The translations under genes and the position numbers were made by a program. The notes below the pieces were generated by a model that saw only the letters and a list, made by a program, of their open reading frames with translations, was not told the DNA's origin and searched no databases. A stretch of DNA of 14,529 bases. Origin: Pseudomonadota bacterium. GTDB lineage: Bacteria > Pseudomonadota > Alphaproteobacteria > Rhizobiales > Devosiaceae. Of this stretch, positions 9,168 to 14,529 are shown piece by piece (within the stretch, counting starts at the first letter, position 1; the number at the start of each line of letters is the position of its first letter). Where the stretch lies: the NCBI GenBank assembly GCA_023431205.1, contig JAEYXQ010000067.1, positions 1-14,529 of the forward strand. The letters run 5' to 3'.

Positions 9168-10723
9168 CTGGCGATCTCCGGAGCTTCAAAGCGGGTGACG
9201 GTGCGCGCCTCGTCGCCATCCTCGCCGCGCACCACCACGGTGAAGTCGGTCTGCGGGGCCAGATCCTCGCCCGGCAGGCGCACAAAGAGGCGCACCGGCA
9301 GGACGGCGTCGGGTTCGAGGCGGAGGCTGAGTTCGGCCACCGGCTCGTCGGCGAGATTGGGCGAGGTGAGGGTCGCGCCCGGCAGGCCGTCGAGCGTGAG
9401 CAGGACCTGGCGCGGGGCGGCGGTCATGTTCAGCACCTTCACGTCGTAGCCATTGCGGATCGAGCCGTCGGACAGGAGCACATATTGCGGGTTGCGGTCG
9501 TGCAGCACGTTGACCCCGAGCGGCACGCGACCGGACAGCGCCACCAGCATGCCGATGCCGATGGCGCACCAGAAAGCGAAGTAGACAAAGGTGCGCGGGC
9601 GCAGCACCGAGCGCCAGTCGGTGCGGCGGACCTTGCCCGAGAGCTTGCCTTCAGGGGTGCGCACGGCGGCGGGGTCGAGGCGGCCGGAGGCGGTGGCCAG
9701 CGCCATGTTGCGGTTATAGTCGCTGAGCGTGGCGTAGCCGATCAGCCCGCGCTCGCGACCGAGCTTGTCCATGACGTTGTCGCAGGCATCGATGCAGAGG
9801 GCGCAGGTGATGCATTCGAGCTGCTGGCCGTCGCGGATGTCGATGCCCATCGGGCAGACGGCGACGCAGGCATTGCAGTCGACGCAGTCGCCGAGGTTTT
9901 CGCCGGCCTGCGCGGCCTTCTTGGCGTGCTTGCCCCGCGGCTCGCCACGCCAGTCATTGTAGGTGACGGTGAGGGAGTTCTCGTCGAGCATGGCGGCCTG
10001 GATGCGCGGCCAGGGGCACATATAGGTGCAGACCTGTTCGCGCATGAGCCCGCCAAAGGTGTAGGTCGTGGCGGTAAGGAGGGCGACGGTGGCATAGGCG
10101 ACAAGGGGCGCCTGCAGCGACACGAGGTCGGCGGCAAGGGTCGGCGCGTCGGCGAAATAGAAGATCCAGGCGCCGCCGGTGGCGAGGCCGACAAGGATCC
10201 AGACGCCATGCTTGGCGATGCGCTTGGCGAGCTTGCCGAGGCTCCAGCGGCCGTTGTCGAGCTTGATGCGGGCGTTGCGGTCGCCCTCGATCCAGCGCTC
10301 GATGTGGATGAAGAGGTCGACCCACACCGTCTGCGGGCAGGCATAGCCGCACCAAGCCCGGCCGATGGTGGAGTTGATCAGGAACAGTCCCACCCCGGCC
10401 ATGACCAAAAGGCCCGCGACATAGTAGAATTCCTGCGGCCAGATCTCGATGAAGAAGAAGTAGAAGCGCCGGTTGGCGAGATCGAGCAGCACCGCCTGGT
10501 CCGGCGCGTGCGGCCCGCGGTCCCAGCGCAGCCAGGGCAGCAGGTAGTAGATGGCGAGGGTGATCGCCATGATGATCCATTTGAGGCGGCGGTAGCGGCC
10601 CTGCACCGACTTCGGAAAGATCTTGGTGCGCGGCGCGTAGAGCGGCTGATCGGCAGGCGCGGCCTTGCCGGCGCTGTCTGCGGAGCGCGGTGCCATGCCC
10701 TTGGTGTTGTCGATGATGATCAT
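9164..10723 (-). CDS. ccoG: cbb3 oxidase accessory protein CcoG (polyferredoxin, FixG family)
   Basis: A 519-residue membrane iron-sulphur protein of the RdxA/FixG family; the family has been linked to cupric reduction during cbb3 assembly. Membrane helices lie near 49-64, 98-117, 173-190, 205-222 and 378-396. WCGYACP (124-130) and CTYMCPW (232-238) are conserved, and a double ferredoxin motif follows: Cys 280/283/286/290 and Cys 304/307/310/314, enough for two [4Fe-4S] clusters. The C-terminal third is an Ig-like periplasmic domain. The start is ATG 10723; the Shine-Dalgarno (GGGGCAG) is modest, and ATG at codon 10 is a less likely alternative. It is the first gene of ccoGHIS, has its own FixK/FNR box, and is separated from ccoP by a terminator-like hairpin. 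Confidence 0.96.
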   Translation of the reverse strand: MIIIDNTKGMAPRSADSAGKAAPADQPLYAPRTKIFPKSVQGRYRRLKWIIMAITLAIYYLLPWLRWDRGPHAPDQAVLLDLANRRFYFFFIEIWPQEFYYVAGLLVMAGVGLFLINSTIGRAWCGYACPQTVWVDLFIHIERWIEGDRNARIKLDNGRWSLGKLAKRIAKHGVWILVGLATGGAWIFYFADAPTLAADLVSLQAPLVAYATVALLTATTYTFGGLMREQVCTYMCPWPRIQAAMLDENSLTVTYNDWRGEPRGKHAKKAAQAGENLGDCVDCNACVAVCPMGIDIRDGQQLECITCALCIDACDNVMDKLGRERGLIGYATLSDYNRNMALATASGRLDPAAVRTPEGKLSGKVRRTDWRSVLRPRTFVYFAFWCAIGIGMLVALSGRVPLGVNVLHDRNPQYVLLSDGSIRNGYDVKVLNMTAAPRQVLLTLDGLPGATLTSPNLADEPVAELSLRLEPDAVLPVRLFVRLPGEDLAPQTDFTVVVRGEDGDEARTVTRFEAPEIAR

Positions 10724-10748
10724 TCGTCTGCCCCGGAGTGCAGCTTCG

Positions 10749-10790
10749 GTTGTGCCCCAGGCTGGAGCGGACGGGTTTGACCTGCGTCAA
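10749..10790 (-). promoter_or_regulatory. FixK/FNR-type promoter of ccoGHIS
   Basis: TTGACCTGCGTCAA (10777-10790) matches the FixK/FNR consensus fully, and the dyad extends to 7-bp arms GGTTTGA/TCAAACC (10774-10793). Its centre is 60 bp from the ccoG start. At class II spacing the -10 position (10754-10749) reads CACAAC, a poor hexamer compared with the hemN and ccoN promoters, so this promoter may depend strongly on the activator. Confidence 0.82.
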
Positions 10791-10801
10791 ACCGAACGGA
10801 G

Positions 10802-10827
10802 AAAGGGGGCGCCACGACGCCCCCTTT
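10802..10827 (-). terminator. Terminator-like hairpin after ccoP
   Basis: AAAGGGGGCG (10802-10811) and CGCCCCCTTT (10818-10827) are perfectly complementary over 10 bp with a 6-nt loop, 43 bp after the ccoP stop. On the minus strand the trailing sequence is only TTT followed by CTCC, so termination may be partial; processing or 3'-end protection of the ccoNOQP mRNA is the alternative. On the plus strand the stem would serve no known gene. Confidence 0.65.
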
Positions 10828-10870
10828 GGTCCGACCATCCGCTCTGTGCATGCCGGAAGGCCGGAAGCTT

Positions 10871-11758
10871 CTACTGCCCGCCACCGAGCCCGTGCACGTA
10901 GACCGCCAGCTGCTTCAGCGTGACCTCGTCGAGCTTTTCGCTCCAGGCCTGCATCATGCCGTGACGCGGCTGGTTGACCTGGGCTTCGATGGCGGCGAGC
11001 GAGCCTTCATAGAGCCAGATCGGGTCGGTGAGGTCCGGGGCGCCGAGTTCGGCCATGCCGAGCCCGTCGTCGCCATGGCAGCCGGCACAGTTGTCGGCGT
11101 AGATCTGCGCCCCCTCCGGCGTCGCCGCTCCCCCCTCGAGCCCGGAAAGGCTGGCGACATAGGCAGCGACACTCTTGATCGCGGCACGGTCGAGCATGCC
11201 GTCGGTACCGAAGTTGGGCATGAAGGCGTAGCGGGTGTCCGGATCGGTGGGCGAACGAACCCCGTGGGCGACGGTGTGGTAGATATCGTCCACCGTGCCG
11301 CCCCAGATCCAGGCATCATCGTTGAGGTTGGGATAGCCGGCGGCCCCGCTGGCGCCGGTGCCGTGGCACTGCGAGCAGTTGACCTTGTAGGCGGAACTGC
11401 CGGCCGCCGTGGCAAAACGCGCCAGTTCGGGATCGGCCATGATCTCCTGGAGCGTCCCGCCGGCGATCCGCTCGACCACGCCCTGGCGGGCGGCATCGGC
11501 TTCGGCAAGGGTCTGCTGCAGGTCGGCGCGGCTCGAATAGCCGAGCAATCCGCTGGTGGCGGAACTGACCAGCGGCCAGGCGGGGAACAGCACGGTGTAG
11601 CCGACCGCCCAGACGATGCAGCCATAGAAGCTCCACAGCCACCACCGCGGCAGGGGATTGTTGAGCTCCTTGATGCCGTCCCACTCGTGGCCGGTGGTTT
11701 CGACGCCGCTGAAGGCGTCGATGTCCTTGTCGTGCTCGGTCTCGGGTTTGCGGCTCAT
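10871..11758 (-). CDS. ccoP: cbb3 oxidase subunit III, dihaem cytochrome c
   Basis: A 295-residue CcoP. The cytoplasmic N-terminus has HEWDGIKELNNPLPRWW (24-40), typical of the subunit; one TM helix (39-61) follows, then two periplasmic cytochrome c domains with CSQCH (Cys 128, 131, His 132) and CAGCH (Cys 224, 227, His 228). Candidate axial methionines are Met 180 (YAFMPNFG) and Met 268/269. It takes electrons from soluble cytochrome c or the bc1 complex and passes them to CcoO. ATG 11758 overlaps the ccoQ stop by 4 bp and has GAAGGA about 8 nt upstream. It is the last gene of ccoNOQP, ending before a strong hairpin. Confidence 0.97.
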   Translation of the reverse strand: MSRKPETEHDKDIDAFSGVETTGHEWDGIKELNNPLPRWWLWSFYGCIVWAVGYTVLFPAWPLVSSATSGLLGYSSRADLQQTLAEADAARQGVVERIAGGTLQEIMADPELARFATAAGSSAYKVNCSQCHGTGASGAAGYPNLNDDAWIWGGTVDDIYHTVAHGVRSPTDPDTRYAFMPNFGTDGMLDRAAIKSVAAYVASLSGLEGGAATPEGAQIYADNCAGCHGDDGLGMAELGAPDLTDPIWLYEGSLAAIEAQVNQPRHGMMQAWSEKLDEVTLKQLAVYVHGLGGGQ

Positions 11759-11925
11759 GGCTTGCGTCCTTCTTCGGCTTGGTCGCGCAGCGGGATCATC
11801 GCTGCGTCGTTGGCGCGCTGGCGGGCGCCGGGGCGGACCAGGAACACGGCAACCCCGATGAAGATGGCGAAGAGGTAGACTAGACCCCAGGAGTCGGCGA
11901 AGTGCCGCAGGCTGTCATAGGTCAT
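11755..11925 (-). CDS. ccoQ: cbb3 oxidase subunit CcoQ
   Basis: A 56-residue protein: MTYDSLRHFADSWGLVYLF begins it, one TM helix spans about 14-30, and a short charged tail follows (RPGARQRANDAAMIPL). Size, sequence type and position between ccoO and ccoP match CcoQ/FixQ, which stabilises the complex. ATG 11925 is preceded by TAAGGA, in which TAA is the ccoO stop codon. Its TGA overlaps the ccoP ATG. Confidence 0.95.
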   Translation of the reverse strand: MTYDSLRHFADSWGLVYLFAIFIGVAVFLVRPGARQRANDAAMIPLRDQAEEGRKP

Positions 11926-11934
11926 GATCGGTCC

Positions 11935-12666
11935 TTAGCGCTGGTTGGCAGCTTCGTCGTAGGTGTCGAAGTCGACGAGCGTGCCGAGCATCTGGAGGTA
12001 AGCGACAAGCGCATCCATCTCGGTGATCTCCATCGGCTTGCCGTCGAAATCGCCGGTCACGGCCTTGGGATAGCGGGAGAGCAGGTCGCTGGTGTCGGCG
12101 TCGGGTGTCGCCTGCGCCACGAGGTCGAGCCGGGCGGCCGCTATGGCTTCGTCGCTATAGGGCACGCCCACCGCTGCATTGGCCCTCAGCATGCCATCGA
12201 CAGTGCCGAAGTTGAGCTTGGCATCGGCGAGGAAGGCGTAGCTCGGCATGATCGATTCCGGCACCACCGAGCGCGGGTCCATCAGGTGCTGCACCTGCCA
12301 CTCGTTGGAGTAGCGGCCGCCGACGCGGGCGAGGTCCGGGCCGGTCCGCTTGGAGCCCCACTGGAAGGGGTGGTCGTACATCGACTCCGCTGCCAGCGAG
12401 TAGTGCCCGTAGCGCTCGGTCTCGTCGCGGAACGGCCGGATCATCTGCGAGTGGCAGACATAGCAGCCCTCGCGGACATAGATGTCGCGCCCGGCGAGTT
12501 CGAGCGGCGAGTACGGGCGCATGCCCTCCACCTTCTCTATGGTGTTCTGGAAGTAGAACAGGGGCACGATCTCGACGATGCCGCCGATGGACACCACGAT
12601 CAGCGAACCGACCAGCAGGAGCGAGGCGTTGCGCTCGATGATGCCGTGTTTGGCAAGAATGGACAC
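11935..12666 (-). CDS. ccoO: cbb3 oxidase subunit II, monohaem cytochrome c
   Basis: A 243-residue CcoO anchored by one TM helix (~15-38) with a periplasmic cytochrome c domain. The haem site is EGCYVCHSQMIRPF (Cys 68, Cys 71, His 72), and Met 140 in ESIMPSY is the expected axial ligand; RTGPDLARVGGRYS (107-120) is also conserved in CcoO. It relays electrons from CcoP to CcoN. The start is GTG 12666 with a strong ribosome binding site TAAGGAGG, 7 nt upstream, whose TAA is the ccoN stop codon, so the two genes are probably translationally coupled. Length is normal. Confidence 0.97.
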   Translation of the reverse strand: MSILAKHGIIERNASLLLVGSLIVVSIGGIVEIVPLFYFQNTIEKVEGMRPYSPLELAGRDIYVREGCYVCHSQMIRPFRDETERYGHYSLAAESMYDHPFQWGSKRTGPDLARVGGRYSNEWQVQHLMDPRSVVPESIMPSYAFLADAKLNFGTVDGMLRANAAVGVPYSDEAIAAARLDLVAQATPDADTSDLLSRYPKAVTGDFDGKPMEITEMDALVAYLQMLGTLVDFDTYDEAANQR

Positions 12667-12678
12667 CGGACTGCCTCC

Positions 12679-14319
12679 TTACTCTGCAGGCTGAAGTTGC
12701 GCGGGAGCGGGCATGGGCCGTTCGGTCCGGACCTTGCCGGCAATGGTCATGCCGACGTTGTAGGCCATAACCACAGCACCAGCGAGGTAGAGCAGGCCGC
12801 CCGCAGCGCGCATCACGTAGTAGGGGTGGAGGGCCGCGACGCTTTCGGCGAAGGAGTAGACCAGGAAGCCCTGGCTATCGTATTCGCGCCACATCAGGCC
12901 CTGCATGATGCCCGACACCCACATCACCGCGGCGTAGACGACGATGCCGAGGGTGGCGAGCCAGAAGTGCCAGTTGACCATGCGCATCGAGTAGAGCCGC
13001 TCGCGGCCCCACAGGCGCGGCACCATGAAGTAGATGGCGCCGAAGGTGATCATGCCGACCCAGCCCAGCGCGGCCGAATGCACGTGGCCGATGGTCCAGT
13101 CGGTATAGTGGCTGAGCCCGTTGACCGACTTGATCGACATGACCGGGCCTTCGAAGGTCGACATGCCGTAGAAGGCGACGGCGATCACCATCATGCGGAT
13201 GATCGGGTCGGTGCGCATCTTGTCCCAGGCACCGCGCAGGGTCATCAGCCCGTTGATCATGCCGCCCCAGCTCGGCATCCACAGCACCACCGAGAACACC
13301 ATGCCCAGCGTCTGCGCCCAATCGGGCAGGGCGGTATAGTGCAGGTGGTGCGGACCGGCCCAGATATAGAGGAAGAACAGCGCCCAGAAGTGGATGATGG
13401 ACAGCCGGTAGGAATAGACCGGCCGCTCGGCCTGCTTGGGCATGTAGTAGTACATCATGCCCAGAAAGCCGGCGGTGAGGAAGAAGCCGACGGCATTGTG
13501 GCCGTACCACCATTGGGTCAGCGCATCCTGCACGCCCGAGAACAGCGAGTAGCTCTTGGCGCCGAACGGCGACACCGGCATGGCCAGGTTGTTGACGATG
13601 TGCAGGAGCGCGATGGTGACGATGAAGGCCAGGTAGAACCAGTTGGCCACATAGATGTGCGGCTCCTTGCGGCGCAGGATGGTGCCGAAGAAGACCAGGA
13701 AATAGCCGACCCAGACGATCGTCAGCCACAGGTCCACATACCATTCGGGCTCGGCATATTCGCGGCTCTGGGTGATGCCGAGCAGGTAGCCCGTAGCGGC
13801 CAGAACGATGAAGAGCTGGTAGCCCCAGAACACGAACCAGGCGAGATCGCCGCCGAACAGGCGGGCCCGGCTGGTGCGCTGCACCACATAGAAGGAGGTG
13901 GTCATCAGCGCCGTGCCGCCGAAGGCGAAGATCACCGCCGAGGTGTGGAGCGGCCGCATGCGCCCGAAGGTGAACCACGGGTCGAAATTGAGGTCGGGAT
14001 AGGCGAGCTGCAGCGCCACCACGAGGCCGACGGTGAACCCCACCACGCCCCAGGCCACGGTCATGATGGTGCCGATGCGGATCGGCCCATCCATGTAGCC
14101 GGCCTGCTCCGCCGCCACCGCCGCCGCACTCGGCTGCGGCAGGCGCATCGCCACGATGGTGGCAAGGCCCAGCACCACGCTGAGCAGACCCATATGCACG
14201 CGGAACGCATCGTCCACGGCCAAGCCGGACAACAGCAGCGCCCCGAGGGTCCCTGCGCCCAGCCCGACTATCCAACCCGTATATCTCACCGGAGCCCCCG
14301 ACAAATCTGGTGCGGCCAC
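12679..14319 (-). CDS. ccoN: cbb3 oxidase catalytic subunit I
   Basis: The haem-copper oxidase core (C-family), reducing O2 to water at haem b3-CuB. Visible ligands are His 125 (RPLHTSAVIFAFGG) for low-spin haem b, His 274 in WYGHNAVGF plus His 324/325 in GPHHLHY for CuB, Tyr 318 as the expected crosslinked tyrosine, and His 412/414 in IGHVHSAALGW for the two haems; the 274-to-324/325 spacing equals that of characterised CcoN. About 14 TM helices are expected, two of them in a ~65-residue N-terminal extension before the core. As listed the start is GTG 14319 (546 residues), which lacks a Shine-Dalgarno and would leave only a ~10-nt leader from the predicted transcription start. GTG 14289, preceded by a GGGGG run, gives 536 residues and is a serious alternative. 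Confidence 0.97.
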   Translation of the reverse strand: MAAPDLSGAPVRYTGWIVGLGAGTLGALLLSGLAVDDAFRVHMGLLSVVLGLATIVAMRLPQPSAAAVAAEQAGYMDGPIRIGTIMTVAWGVVGFTVGLVVALQLAYPDLNFDPWFTFGRMRPLHTSAVIFAFGGTALMTTSFYVVQRTSRARLFGGDLAWFVFWGYQLFIVLAATGYLLGITQSREYAEPEWYVDLWLTIVWVGYFLVFFGTILRRKEPHIYVANWFYLAFIVTIALLHIVNNLAMPVSPFGAKSYSLFSGVQDALTQWWYGHNAVGFFLTAGFLGMMYYYMPKQAERPVYSYRLSIIHFWALFFLYIWAGPHHLHYTALPDWAQTLGMVFSVVLWMPSWGGMINGLMTLRGAWDKMRTDPIIRMMVIAVAFYGMSTFEGPVMSIKSVNGLSHYTDWTIGHVHSAALGWVGMITFGAIYFMVPRLWGRERLYSMRMVNWHFWLATLGIVVYAAVMWVSGIMQGLMWREYDSQGFLVYSFAESVAALHPYYVMRAAGGLLYLAGAVVMAYNVGMTIAGKVRTERPMPAPAQLQPAE

Positions 14320-14335
14320 ACTGCCGCCGAGCCTC

Positions 14336-14377
14336 TGGATAGGGGGGCGCGAAGGGGCGGGCCTTGATCTAGGTCAA
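14336..14377 (-). promoter_or_regulatory. FixK/FNR-type promoter of ccoNOQP
   Basis: TTGATCTAGGTCAA (14364-14377) matches TTGAY-N4-RTCAA fully, and the near-perfect dyad extends over 14361-14380 (GCCTTGA/TCAAGGC arms). Placing the centre at -41.5, the -10 hexamer at 14341-14336 is TATCCA and transcription should begin near 14329. The same box lies 62 bp before the divergent gene at 14439, but no -10 is seen at matching spacing on that side. Confidence 0.88.
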
Positions 14378-14438
14378 GGCATCCGGTGGACCTCTCCGGC
14401 AGCGTCGATCGGGTACTTCTTGTGCGGAAAGCCTTTGC

Positions 14439-14529
14439 ATGATCCCCTCCCCCGTCATCTGGGGCCTGCTGCTCGGGCTCGGCTCGAGCCTGCACTGCGC
14501 CGGCATGTGCGGGCCGATCGGCTGCACGC
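14439..14529 (+). CDS. TauE/SafE (DsbD_2-like) family membrane protein, 5' part
   Basis: Only the first 30 codons are in the window. ATG 14439, 7 nt after GGAAAG, begins MIPSPVIWGLLLGLGSSLHC and continues AGMCGPIG. A first TM helix carrying GS-x-HCAGMCGP is the hallmark of small polytopic proteins annotated as sulfite exporter TauE/SafE or DsbD_2-like, which are often encoded beside cco genes and suspected of a role in copper or thiol handling during oxidase assembly. It is transcribed away from ccoN across a 119-bp spacer containing one FixK/FNR box. The substrate cannot be deduced, and the rest of the gene is outside the window. Confidence 0.8.
   Translation, partial: MIPSPVIWGLLLGLGSSLHCAGMCGPIGCT

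Noticed and set aside
11902..14367. Very long plus-strand ORF (about 820 codons) opposite ccoN and ccoO
   Set aside because: Antisense shadow of high-GC coding DNA: Ala/His/Gly/Asp-rich, no recognisable domain, and it fully overlaps two certain genes.
14400..14405. Class II -10 element for the divergent TauE/SafE-like gene
   Set aside because: The hexamer at the right spacing is CAGCGT, not -10-like; coregulation is kept only as a possibility.

Overview
The window is high-GC DNA from an alphaproteobacterium, probably of the Hyphomicrobiales (a Devosia- or Pelagibacterium-like organism is my guess, not a demonstration). The guess rests on an intact cbb3 oxidase cluster in rhizobial order (ccoNOQP then ccoGHIS), a linked hemN, and near-perfect FixK/FNR-type boxes. 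There are no mobile elements, CRISPR arrays, rRNA or tRNA genes that I can see.

Layout, left to right. (1) Positions 1-2007, plus strand: the 3' part of a CPA2/YbaL-type potassium/proton antiporter with a TrkA-N domain and a very long Ala/Pro/Glu tail, then an Rrf2-family regulator with four candidate Fe-S cysteines. (2) Positions 2004-4202, minus strand: a two-TM sensor with tandem GGDEF-EAL domains for cyclic-di-GMP turnover; its stop codon interlocks with the Rrf2 stop. (3) Positions 4203-4605: mostly non-coding, but it holds an apparently frameshifted small membrane-protein gene whose ribosome binding site lies in a 10-bp hairpin. (4) Positions 4606-4845: a small BON-domain gene. (5) Positions 4950-6290: hemN. 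(6) Positions 6353-10723: ccoG-ccoH-ccoI-ccoS with 4-bp ATGA overlaps. (7) Positions 10871-14319: ccoN-ccoO-ccoQ-ccoP. Items 3-7 are all on the minus strand. (8) From 14439, plus strand: the first codons of a TauE/SafE (DsbD_2-like) family gene, divergent from ccoN.

How it works together: CcoNOP(Q) is the high-affinity terminal oxidase. CcoG, CcoH, CcoI and CcoS supply copper handling and cofactor insertion. HemN makes haem without oxygen. Three FixK/FNR boxes (before ccoN, ccoG and hemN) and a weaker fourth (before the BON gene) sit at similar distances from their genes. In three of the four cases a TAT-type -10 hexamer falls exactly where a class II FNR promoter would put it, so this looks like one compact microaerobic regulon. 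Nothing here is clearly a new system. The least explained pieces are the hairpin-masked, frameshifted small gene, the BON gene under a FixK-like site, and the antiporter's acidic tail.
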